Made by a program: the position numbers and the translations under genes
Assembly: GCA_003132265.1 (NCBI GenBank)
Contig: PKXE01000225.1
Location: 18,745-23,835 of the forward strand
DNA from: Candidatus Dormiibacterota bacterium
GTDB taxonomy: Bacteria > Chloroflexota > Dormibacteria > Aeolococcales > Bog-877
Length of the DNA: 5,091 bases
Direction: 5' to 3'
In this document: one piece after another, positions 1 through 4,870 of the stretch
Position numbering within the stretch: position 1 is the stretch's first letter
How the letters are laid out: each line of letters begins with the position of its first letter
Notes under the pieces: generated by a model
Database searches by the model: none
What the model was told of the DNA's origin: nothing
The model's input: only the letters and a program-made list of their open reading frames with translations

Positions 1-1052
1 TTGGCTCCAGTCGCGTAGTCGCCCGCTGCCGCGGGCGTGCTGCAACCGAGGAAGACCGATCCCGCGTTAGCGATAGCGGGGAGCCAGTTGGCGGCTTCCT
101 GGAGAGCAAGGATGAGGTGCTCCGGCCCGAACTCGTTGGCGAAGGCGATCGCTGCAGTGGGCGAGTCGGTGGTGAAGATCCGGGTCTGATCGCGGTAGCG
201 GTCGCCGATCCCTGCCCCCACCTGGCTGGCCAGGGCGGCATCGGTGGAGATCAGGACTGCCACCGCGTCGGGAGCGTGCTCCGCCTGGGCCAAAAGGTCG
301 GCGCTGACAAAGGCCGGGGGAGCTGAGCCGTCCGCGATGACCACCACCTCGGAAGGCCCCGCCGGCATGTCCACCGCCACCACGCCGAAGACCTGGCGTT
401 TGGCGGAGGTGACGTAGGCGTTGCCCGGGCCGAAGATCTTGTCCACCTTGCCCAGAGACCCGGTGCCGAAGGCCATTGCCGCGATGGCCTGAGCGCCCCC
501 CACCGCGTGCACCTCAGTGACCCCTGCCAGCGCGGCAGCTGCCAGCACCGAGGGGGCCACCCGGCCGTCCTGGCCAGGCGGTGAGCAGAGCACGACCTCG
601 GTGCAGCCGGCGAGGCGGGCCGGTACCGCCATCATCAGGACCGAGGAGGGATAGGCCGCCCGACCGCCTGGCACATAGATGCCGACCCTCGTCAGCGGGC
701 GCCAAACCCTCCATACCCTGACTCCTGGCACGACCTCCACCACCTCTTCAGAGAACCGCTGGGCCCCGTGCACCCGAGCGATGTGGCGGGCAGCCCGCTC
801 CAGGGCCTGGACCAGCTCCGTGGGCGCGTCTCTGAGGGCTCGATCGAGCTCGCCAGGGTCGACCCGGGTCCGCTCCAGGTCGATGCCATCGAAGCGACGG
901 GTCAGCTCCCTCACCGCCGCGTCCCGGCCTTGACGCACCTGCTCCAGCACGATGGCCACCTCGCGGTCCACGGTTGGCGACGACGGGGACCGGTCCACCA
1001 GGGCGCGGTAAAGGGGAGTTCCCCGGTGGGGAAGAGGTTGGGGTTCGATCAA
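1..1052 (-). CDS. hisD: Histidinol dehydrogenase, C-terminus cut by the window edge
   Basis: HisD performs the last two oxidations of histidine synthesis, L-histidinol to L-histidine with NAD+ and zinc, in the cytoplasm. About 350 of the usual ~430 residues are present. The family signature IFGPGNAYVTSAKR...DMPAGPSEV lies at about residues 206-235. Zinc ligands match Q256 and H259 (AQAEH) and D345 (GDY); the catalytic Glu-His pair is E311-H312 (FGPEHL). A further C-terminal His ligand would lie outside the window. I chose TTG at 1052 because it overlaps the hisG stop (TTGA) and gives an N-terminus close in length to known HisD; GTG at 998 would lose the first 18 residues. A weak GAGAAG sits 8 nt upstream. 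No internal frameshift was seen. It is the third gene of the minus-strand operon. Identity is certain, the start less so. Confidence 0.96.
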   Translation of the reverse strand, partial: MIEPQPLPHRGTPLYRALVDRSPSSPTVDREVAIVLEQVRQGRDAAVRELTRRFDGIDLERTRVDPGELDRALRDAPTELVQALERAARHIARVHGAQRFSEEVVEVVPGVRVWRVWRPLTRVGIYVPGGRAAYPSSVLMMAVPARLAGCTEVVLCSPPGQDGRVAPSVLAAAALAGVTEVHAVGGAQAIAAMAFGTGSLGKVDKIFGPGNAYVTSAKRQVFGVVAVDMPAGPSEVVVIADGSAPPAFVSADLLAQAEHAPDAVAVLISTDAALASQVGAGIGDRYRDQTRIFTTDSPTAAIAFANEFGPEHLILALQEAANWLPAIANAGSVFLGCSTPAAAGDYATGA

Positions 1053-1924
1053 GGGATCAGCTTCTCGATCGGCAGAACCAGGATGGACGAGGCGCCGAGC
1101 TGGCGCAGGGGGCCGAGCAGCTCCCAGATCGAAGGAGCGTCAACGACCGCGTGCACCGCCACCATGGCCGGCTCGGCCAGCTGCAGGACCGACGGCGACC
1201 CCATGCCCGGCAGCAACTCCCGGATGGCCGAAACCGCGGTGCCGGGCGCGTTCATCATCAGGTACTTCTTGTTCCGGGCCGCGATCACGCTGGCGAGGAC
1301 CAACTGGACGTGGTCGGCGAGTTCGCGGCGATTCGGTTCTAGCTCTTTCCTGGCGACCAATTCCGCCTCTGACTCGAGGACCGTCTCCAGGGGCCGCAGC
1401 CCGTTGGTGGCGAGGGTCGTCCCGGTGGAGACCAGGTCGACGATGGCGTCGGCCACCCCCAACAAGGGGGTGATCTCGACCGCGCCGCTGATCTCGACCA
1501 GACGGACCTCCACCCCTCTCTCCGCGAAGAAGGTGGCGCTTGCCCGGGGGTGGGAGGTGGCCACCAACTGCCCGGACAGCTCCTCCACCCGCTGGATGGT
1601 TCCCGCTCCCGGCACCGCCACCTGCAGCCGGCACCTGCCGAATCCCAGGCCCAGCAGCCGGTCAACTGCGACCCCTGACTCCGCCAGGAGATTGGAACCG
1701 GTGATCCCGAGGTCGACGACCCCGTCCTGGGTGTACTCGGGGATGTCCTCGGCCCGCACAAAGAGAAGGTCGAGTGGGTAGTTGTGGCAGGGGGCGAAGA
1801 GGCGCCGATCATCAGCCTCGAAGCCGAACCCAGCTTCGGTCAGCAGGGAGGCCGCTGGTTGGGAGAGACGGCCCTTGTTGGGTAGGGCTAGACGGATCCG
1901 GCCCGGGTCCGCTCGGTTGATCAC
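1049..1924 (-). CDS. hisG: ATP phosphoribosyltransferase, long form
   Basis: HisG condenses ATP with PRPP, the committed and normally feedback-inhibited first step of histidine synthesis. The 291-residue product is the long form with its own C-terminal ACT-like regulatory domain, so no HisZ partner is expected. Visible are LALPNKGRL (12-20), DLGITGSNLLAESGV (71-85), the signature EISGAVEITPLLGVADAI (145-162) running into the PRPP loop DLVSTGTTL (163-171), and the regulatory domain from about KKYLMMNAP (219-227) to the end (ILVLPIEKLI). Start: GTG at 1924 overlaps the upstream regulator's stop as GTGA. The frame stays open upstream to 2086, but those 54 residues are antisense-like, basic and unlike HisG. 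No clear Shine-Dalgarno is visible, so translation probably depends on coupling to the upstream gene. The end overlaps hisD by 4 nt. Confidence 0.97.
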   Translation of the reverse strand: MINRADPGRIRLALPNKGRLSQPAASLLTEAGFGFEADDRRLFAPCHNYPLDLLFVRAEDIPEYTQDGVVDLGITGSNLLAESGVAVDRLLGLGFGRCRLQVAVPGAGTIQRVEELSGQLVATSHPRASATFFAERGVEVRLVEISGAVEITPLLGVADAIVDLVSTGTTLATNGLRPLETVLESEAELVARKELEPNRRELADHVQLVLASVIAARNKKYLMMNAPGTAVSAIRELLPGMGSPSVLQLAEPAMVAVHAVVDAPSIWELLGPLRQLGASSILVLPIEKLIP

Positions 1925-2250
1925 TGAGCTGGGGCCCGCTTGCGCCGATCCAGCATCGTCCGGTAGCCGCCGCTGCCGAACCGCAGCCAATTGCTGACCC
2001 TGGTGATGGTGGCGGTGCTGGCTCCGGTCCGTCTGGCGATCTCCAGGTAGTGCATACCCTGATCGAGCAGCAGGGCCACCTGCCACCTTCCGCTCATGGC
2101 CCTGAGCTCCGCGATGGTGCAGAGGTCGCGCAAGAACGCGGCCGTCTCGTCCGCGGTTTTCAGTTCAGCGATCGCCTCGAAGAGTTCCGCCGACTCTGGA
2201 GGCAGGGCGTCGCGGCTCGGTCCGGCGGGCGTCAGTACTGTCCTTGTCAT
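1921..2250 (-). CDS. YerC/YecD-family TrpR-like DNA-binding regulator
   Basis: A 109-residue protein of the YerC/YecD family, related to the Trp repressor. The family core is LFEAIAELKTADETAAFLRDL (about 23-43), TIAELRAMSGRWQVALLL (45-62), then a helix-turn-helix at about 66-90 (YLEIARRTGASTATITRVSNWL) and the family-typical FGSGGYRTMLDRR. The first ~18 residues are low-complexity and may be disordered. It heads the minus-strand operon; its stop overlaps the hisG start by 4 nt. Its ATG at 2250 lies inside the divergent palindrome, 6 nt after a TAGCAT hexamer, which fits leaderless translation; there is no room for a ribosome binding site. Members of this family are often found near histidine genes. 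From position I infer that it represses this divergent pair and itself, perhaps in response to histidine, but the ligand is not visible from sequence. Confidence 0.9.
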   Translation of the reverse strand: MTRTVLTPAGPSRDALPPESAELFEAIAELKTADETAAFLRDLCTIAELRAMSGRWQVALLLDQGMHYLEIARRTGASTATITRVSNWLRFGSGGYRTMLDRRKRAPAQ

Positions 2251-2252
2251 GT

Positions 2253-2258
2253 TAGCAT
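2253..2258 (+). promoter_or_regulatory. Candidate -10 box for hisA
   Basis: TAGCAT, 6 nt before the ATG at 2265, would start the transcript at the A of the start codon. It overlaps the opposite-strand box by two bases, so the two polymerases could not occupy both at once. Confidence 0.5.
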
Positions 2259-2262
2259 GCTA
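2257..2262 (-). promoter_or_regulatory. Candidate -10 box for the regulator-hisG-hisD operon
   Basis: Reads TAGCAT on the minus strand, 6 nt before the ATG at 2250, in mirror geometry to the plus-strand box. A leaderless mRNA beginning at the regulator's own start codon is inferred. Confidence 0.5.
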
Positions 2263-2264
2263 GC

Positions 2265-3050
2265 ATGACAAGGCAGCCGTTGGCTCCCTCGGCTCCCTTC
2301 GAACCGAAGCGGATGGTGATGGTTCCCGCCATCGATCTCCTGCAGGGGCGACTGGTTCGACTCGTCCAGGGCCAGTACGATCAGATCCTGCCCTATGGTC
2401 AAGGTCCGGTCCACCTGGCTCAGGCGTACTGCCACGAGGGAGCCGAAGGGCTGCACGTGATCGACCTGGACGGGGCCCGGCTCGGCAGCTGGCAGAACCT
2501 GCAGCTGATCGGGGAGATCGTGAGGTCGGCGGGGGTGCCGGTGCAAGCTGGGGGAGGGGCGAGGGACGCTGCCCAGGTGCGGTCGGCGCTGAGGCTCGGG
2601 GTCGAGAGGGTGGTGATCTCCACCGCCGCTCTAGGGGACCCGGCCCAATTGCGCCGGCTGGTCACGGAGTTCGACTCCCAGCTGGTGGTCAGCCTGGATG
2701 CGCGGGCCGGCGATGTGGTCACGGAGGGCTGGACGGTCGGGACGGGGATGGGGCTGATGGACGCCGCCCGGCGCGTGGTGGAAACCGGAGTCTCCCGCCT
2801 CATCTACACCGATGTGCTGCGGGACGGGACCCTTTCCGGGCCCGGGCTGGCGGGGCTGGAGCGGCTGCTCCCGCTCGGGGTCCCGGTGATGGTTGCGGGG
2901 GGAGTGGCCACCTACCGGGACCTGGAGCGGCTTCGCGGCGCTGGCGCCGAGGCCGCGATCGTGGGCCGAGCCCTGCTCGACGGCACGATCAGCTTGCCGG
3001 CCGCGATCGCGGCGGCGGGTGGCGCGGCGCCGGCACCGGCCGAGGCTTGA
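2265..3050 (+). CDS. hisA: ProFAR isomerase (phosphoribosylformimino-AICAR-phosphate isomerase)
   Basis: HisA opens the ribose ring of ProFAR by an Amadori rearrangement to give PRFAR, the substrate of HisFH. The product is a single (beta/alpha)8 barrel. General-acid/base aspartates appear as D24 (VPAIDLLQG) and D183 (IYTDVLRDGTLSG); the phosphate-binding glycines are QAGGGARD (94-101) and VAGGVAT (210-216), followed by AIVGRALLDG. Histidine-pathway HisA is more likely than the dual-function PriA, though sequence alone does not exclude TrpF activity. ATG 2265 gives 261 residues with a 16-18 residue extension. ATG at 2313 or 2319 would start at the usual MVPAIDL and give the family's usual ~240-245 residues, but neither has a clear ribosome binding site. 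I keep 2265 because of the leaderless promoter geometry. The Ala/Pro-rich tail overlaps the next gene by 4 nt. Confidence 0.96.
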   Translation: MTRQPLAPSAPFEPKRMVMVPAIDLLQGRLVRLVQGQYDQILPYGQGPVHLAQAYCHEGAEGLHVIDLDGARLGSWQNLQLIGEIVRSAGVPVQAGGGARDAAQVRSALRLGVERVVISTAALGDPAQLRRLVTEFDSQLVVSLDARAGDVVTEGWTVGTGMGLMDAARRVVETGVSRLIYTDVLRDGTLSGPGLAGLERLLPLGVPVMVAGGVATYRDLERLRGAGAEAAIVGRALLDGTISLPAAIAAAGGAAPAPAEA

Positions 3051-3907
3051 GAGCCTCCTCGGAGGGTGCCCCGGCGCCCGCCGCCCGAGCGGACCTGCAC
3101 GTCCACAGCGAGTTTTCCTGGGACGCCCCCCGCGGGGCCATGATGGCGAGCTGCCAGCGGGCCCTGGCGCTCGGCCTTCAGGTGGTCGCCTTCACCGAGC
3201 ATGCGGACTACTCGGACTTGGCTGGAGGGGCTCGCCTGGACGTGGCCGGCTACCTGGAGGCGATCGCCCACTGCCGCCGCGAGTTCCCCCGGCTATCGGT
3301 CTGGAGCGGGGTCGAGCTGGGGGAGCCCCACCGCTTTCCCAGGGAGGCGTCTTCGCTGCTCAGTCAAGGCCGCTTCGACCTGGTGCTCGGCTCAGTGCAC
3401 TCGGTCATCTCCGCCGGATCCGTCCTCGAGTTCAGCGAGCTGGGCCAGGAAAGTGACTCGGACCCGCGGCAGCTGATGCGAGCCTATTTTGAGGAGCTGC
3501 GCCAGCTCATCGAGGGACCGGTCGAGTTCCAGGTCTTGGCGCACCTCGAATACCCCAAGCGGTTCTGGTTGGCGGGATGGCCGCCCTACGACCCCCAGGC
3601 TTACCGGGAGGAGATCCTCGCTGTGCTCGAGGCCGCCGCGCGCCACGATCTGGCCCTTGAGCTCAACACCAGTCGCGGGGGCGACCCGGTCTGGGCTCTG
3701 GGTCCCGGCCCCACCGTCATCGGATGGTGGCGGGATGTGGGCGGCCGCCAGCTCTCGGTCGGCAGCGACGCCCACGACCCTTCCGCGGTCGCGGCGGGCT
3801 TCCTTCTGGCCGGGCAGGTCGCGGCAAACACCGGCTTCGTTCCGTCCACGGCCCGACTCGGGATGTGGACCAGGCCACTTCAGCCGAAGCTTGCCGACGG
3901 CGGCTGA
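3047..3907 (+). CDS. hisK: Histidinol-phosphate phosphatase, PHP family (HisJ/HisK type)
   Basis: Removes phosphate from L-histidinol phosphate to give the substrate of HisD. This is the PHP-domain, polynuclear-metal enzyme, unrelated to the HAD phosphatase fused in HisB. Metal-binding motifs appear in the family's order: DLHVHSEFSWD (16-26), FTEHADYSD (49-57), GVELGEPHRF (88-97), LGSVHSV (114-120), LAHLEYPKRF (164-173), LELNTS (204-209) and SVGSDAHDP (237-245). The expected His, Glu and Asp ligands are all present, so it should be active. Length is 286 residues, slightly over the usual 260-280. TTG at 3047 overlaps the hisA stop (TTGA); the next in-frame ATG would remove the first metal site. 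GAGG at 3042-3045 is too close to act as a normal ribosome binding site, so coupling to hisA is likely. PHP phosphatases of this type also occur outside histidine synthesis, but the operon context settles the role. Confidence 0.93.
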   Translation: MRASSEGAPAPAARADLHVHSEFSWDAPRGAMMASCQRALALGLQVVAFTEHADYSDLAGGARLDVAGYLEAIAHCRREFPRLSVWSGVELGEPHRFPREASSLLSQGRFDLVLGSVHSVISAGSVLEFSELGQESDSDPRQLMRAYFEELRQLIEGPVEFQVLAHLEYPKRFWLAGWPPYDPQAYREEILAVLEAAARHDLALELNTSRGGDPVWALGPGPTVIGWWRDVGGRQLSVGSDAHDPSAVAAGFLLAGQVAANTGFVPSTARLGMWTRPLQPKLADGG

Positions 3908-3945
3908 CCGCCCCCGAGGCTTGCGGTACCGCGTCAGCTTGTGTT
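3903..3945 (+). terminator. Possible intrinsic terminator after the hisA-hisK operon
   Basis: GCTGAC (3903-3908), beginning within the phosphatase stop codon, pairs with GTCAGC (3933-3938), extended by GC/GC with one bulged C; the intervening sequence can form a small inner palindrome GCGGTACCGC (3923-3932). The tail TTGTGTT is T-rich but not a clean T-run, so this is a moderate candidate only. Confidence 0.35.
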
Positions 3946-3950
3946 AGAAA
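3921..3950 (+). promoter_or_regulatory. Weak candidate promoter for the T-box transcript
   Basis: TTGCGG (3921-3926) and TAGAAA (3945-3950, 18-bp spacer) or TTAGAA (3944-3949, 17-bp) are spaced like -35 and -10 boxes. They would start RNA near 3957, about 15-20 nt before the base of T-box Stem I. Neither box matches consensus well, and they overlap the possible terminator. Chosen mainly because a T-box must lie near a transcript's 5' end. Confidence 0.3.
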
Positions 3951-4061
3951 GTCCCGCACACAACCGAATAGCAAAGGCGAAGACGAGGACGAGTACGGAG
4001 ACCCGGTTCCCTCAAGAGAGCGGCTGGTAGCTGGAAAGGCCGCAGGGATCCCCTTCAGAAA

Positions 4062-4064
4062 AAG
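4062..4064 (+). promoter_or_regulatory. T-box specifier codon AAG (Lys)
   Basis: The 3' side of the specifier loop is AGAAAAAGA (4057-4065), opposite AGTA. Reading the triplet next to the purine before the lower helix gives AAG followed by A4065. Shifting by one gives AAA (4061-4063). Both are lysine codons, so the call does not depend on the exact register. Confidence 0.8.
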
Positions 4065-4086
4065 ACCTCCGAGCCGCGGGAAGAAA

Positions 4087-4102
4087 CCGGTCAGCTGACC
4101 GG
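4087..4102 (+). promoter_or_regulatory. T-box Stem II hairpin
   Basis: CCGGTC-AGCT-GACCGG is a perfect 6-bp inverted repeat (self-complementary through the loop), followed by GAAGTAG (4102-4108), a sequence usual between T-box Stem II and Stem III. ACCCC (4109-4113) can pair with GGGGT (4135-4139) in the following Stem IIA/B-like region. Confidence 0.65.
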
Positions 4103-4162
4103 AAGTAGACCCCGCCGGGAGCCCCGCCGTGATGGGGGTAGGGTGTGATGGCACCCGAAAAG

Positions 4163-4184
4163 GCCAGTGCCGCGAGGCGCTGGC
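4163..4184 (+). promoter_or_regulatory. T-box Stem III hairpin
   Basis: GCCAGTGCC and GGCGCTGGC form a 9-bp stem with one G-U wobble, closed by the GNRA-type tetraloop GCGA. It lies a few bases before the T-box core, the normal place of Stem III. A second small hairpin, GGGTG/CACCC (4141-4145, 4152-4156), precedes it. Confidence 0.75.
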
Positions 4185-4187
4185 GAA

Positions 4188-4236
4188 AAGAGGTGGTACC
4201 GCGTGGCCGGAGCCCTGGGCTAGGCCTCGCCCTCTT
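4188..4236 (+). promoter_or_regulatory. T-box antisequestrator (antiterminator) domain
   Basis: AAGAGG (4188-4193) pairs with CCTCTT (4231-4236) and GCG (4201-4203) with CGC (4228-4230), leaving the canonical 7-nt bulge TGGTACC. TGGT would pair with the tRNA end ACCA, requiring discriminator base A. The distal part is longer than the usual short loop and has its own pairing (AGCC/GGCT at 4211-4214 and 4218-4221, flanked by GGCC/GGCC). Confidence 0.88.
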
Positions 4237-4287
4237 GGTCGACCGCATCAGGTCGGCTGGAGTAGGCGTGGCCGGGTGGCCTGGAGG
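4231..4287 (+). promoter_or_regulatory. Probable sequestrator and Shine-Dalgarno before the first lysine gene
   Basis: GGAGG (4283-4287) lies 5 nt before ATG 4293. CCTC (4231-4234), part of the antisequestrator's 3' strand, and the nearby GCCTC (4224-4228 region) can both pair with this site, giving the alternative closed state. A local hairpin CGACC/GGTCG (4240-4244, 4251-4255) lies between them. No T-run follows any hairpin here, arguing against transcription termination. Confidence 0.55.
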
Positions 4288-4292
4288 CAATG

Positions 4293-4678
4293 ATGGGAAC
4301 GCGAAGCAGCGACCTCAGACCCGTGAGGGTCGTCGATAGCACCCTGCGCGCGGGCGAGCAGTTCGCGCACGCGGACTTCAACCCTGAGGATCGGATCCGG
4401 CTGGCGCGGGCGCTCGACGCCTTCGGGGTCGATGAACTGGAGCTGCCATCGCCGGCCGTGGGGCCGGCGCCAGCGGGCTGCACCTCTACCTCGGGACCTC
4501 GCCCTCCCGAGCCGCAAGCCTCTCCCGGTCCTGGCCGCGGCTGGCGCAAGAGATCCGCGACCCTGTCCAGCTGGCAAGGTCGGCCGGGGCGTTCGTCAGG
4601 TTCAGCGCCGAGGACGCCTTCCGCACCCCGCTCCAGCGCCTATTCGCCGCCTTTGATGTGGCGGTGGAGGCGGGGGCG
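4293..4678 (+). pseudogene. Homocitrate-synthase-like gene, deleted and frameshifted
   Basis: The family condenses 2-oxoglutarate with acetyl-CoA at the entry to AAA lysine synthesis. Codons from ATG 4293 (GGAGG 5 nt upstream; ATG 4290 is too close) read VRVVDSTLRAGEQFAHADFN...FGVDELELPSPAV, the barrel N-terminus. After about 4455 that frame stops resembling the family. The match resumes in another frame (codons beginning at 4475): GLHLYLGTS, then GAFVRFSAEDAFRTPLQRLF, up to the VEAGA region. About 35 residues carrying the THI-C-like strand are missing at the break, with a net loss of 1 mod 3 bases. Everything after the first ~half is gone, including the HxH metal site. The metal-ligand Glu of TLREGEQ is Ala. 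Homocitrate synthase is favoured over isopropylmalate synthase from STLR.GEQF and RFSAEDAFR and from the Lys T-box. Misassembly is an alternative explanation. Confidence 0.8.
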
Positions 4679-4870
4679 GCGGTCGAGTTGGCGGGCTGCG
4701 GTCCCTGGCTCGGGCGCCACAAGGGCGTGCTCGGTCCTGGGGAGCGGGCGGTGACCACCATGAGCCGCAACTTTCGGGGCCGGATGGGTGATCCCACCAG
4801 CGAGATCTACCTGGTCAGCCCGGCGACCGCACTCCGGGGCCGGCTGGCCGATCCTCGGGAGGTGGCGTGA
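4664..4870 (+). pseudogene. C-terminal remnant of a homoaconitase/isopropylmalate dehydratase large subunit
   Basis: In the same frame as the second synthase fragment, the sequence becomes aconitase-family: EAGAAVELAGCGPWLGRHKG, then [41 protein letters not shown] and stop. This matches the end of LeuC/HacA-type large subunits (CGPCLG...NRNF.GRMG...YL.SPATA). About 65 residues remain of roughly 400-420; the active-site N-terminal domains are absent. The second Cys of CGPC, a predicted [4Fe-4S] ligand, is Trp (codon TGG, 4706-4708). No start codon suits independent expression; ATG 4658 lies in the synthase part without a ribosome binding site. The stop overlaps the next ATG by one base (TGATG), the normal coupling of large and small subunits, so this end of the operon appears undisturbed. 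Confidence 0.85.
4857..4862 (+). promoter_or_regulatory. Strong ribosome binding site of the dehydratase small subunit
   Basis: GGGAGG, 7 nt before ATG 4870, is the best Shine-Dalgarno sequence in the window. It would let the small subunit be translated even though the reading frames before it are broken. Confidence 0.75.

Larger units (their letters stand above)
2242..2273. promoter_or_regulatory. 32-bp palindrome: shared divergent promoter and probable operator
   Basis: The half-sites CCTTGTCATGTTAGCA and TGCTAGCATGACAAGG are inverted copies, with 15 of 16 pairs matching (mismatch 2252/2263), and no spacer at the centre (2257/2258). The outer arms encode the start codons of both divergent genes, so both proteins begin Met-Thr-Arg. 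TAGCAT lies at 2253-2258 on plus and 2257-2262 on minus, each exactly -12 to -7 from its ATG. This matches the TANNNT -10 element of leaderless bacterial promoters; no convincing -35 is seen on either side. The symmetry also suits a dimeric HTH repressor. The palindrome and its geometry are seen directly; promoter and operator roles are inference. Confidence 0.75.
3974..4287 (+). promoter_or_regulatory. T-box riboswitch, lysine-specific, probably translational
   Basis: A tRNA-sensing leader. In order: GGC (3976-3978) with GCC (4073-4075) and GAGG (3985-3988) with CCTC (4066-4069), separated by a GA-rich, K-turn-like bulge; AGTA (3992-3995); upper helices GGAG/CTTC (3997-4000, 4053-4056) and GGTTCCCT/AGGGATCC (4005-4012, 4044-4051, one T-T mismatch); AGAGAG then CGGC/GCCG (4021-4024, 4039-4042) closing the apical loop TGGTAGCTGGAAA. 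Stem II, GAAGTAG and Stem III follow, then the T-box bulge TGGTACC (4194-4200). Uncharged tRNA-Lys should stabilise the antisequestrator and allow translation of the downstream genes when lysine is short. T-box identity is strong; Lys specificity and translational mode are inferred from the parts described. Confidence 0.93.

Noticed and set aside
768..1781. Long plus-strand open frame (337 codons) opposite hisD and hisG
   Set aside because: It is antisense to two firmly identified genes, Arg/Ser-rich as expected of an opposite-strand frame in GC-rich DNA, and shows no recognisable domain.
1925..2086. N-terminal extension of hisG to an ATG at 2086
   Set aside because: These 54 residues overlap the regulator gene, are compositionally odd and absent from HisG proteins; the GTG at 1924 overlapping the stop is the better start.
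3923..3933. GCGGTACCGCG, nearly identical to the T-box core at 4193-4203 (shared GGTACCGCGT)
   Set aside because: Considered as a second or vestigial T-box, but there is no TGG, no antisequestrator pairing and no Stem I upstream, since that sequence is the phosphatase gene. Probably chance similarity of a GC-rich palindrome.
4012..4290. Minus-strand open frame of 92 codons across the T-box region, and plus-strand frames at 3724-4098 and 4145-4339
   Set aside because: They cross well-formed RNA structure, have no family resemblance and no ribosome binding site; they are by-products of high GC.
4220..4577. Minus-strand frames of about 109 codons opposite the synthase remnant
   Set aside because: Two overlapping Arg/Gly/Ala-rich frames in different phases with no protein-like features; the plus-strand homology explains the region.
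4432..4656. Third plus-strand frame within the synthase remnant
   Set aside because: Its translation is unlike the synthase family; the homology lies in the other two plus-strand frames.
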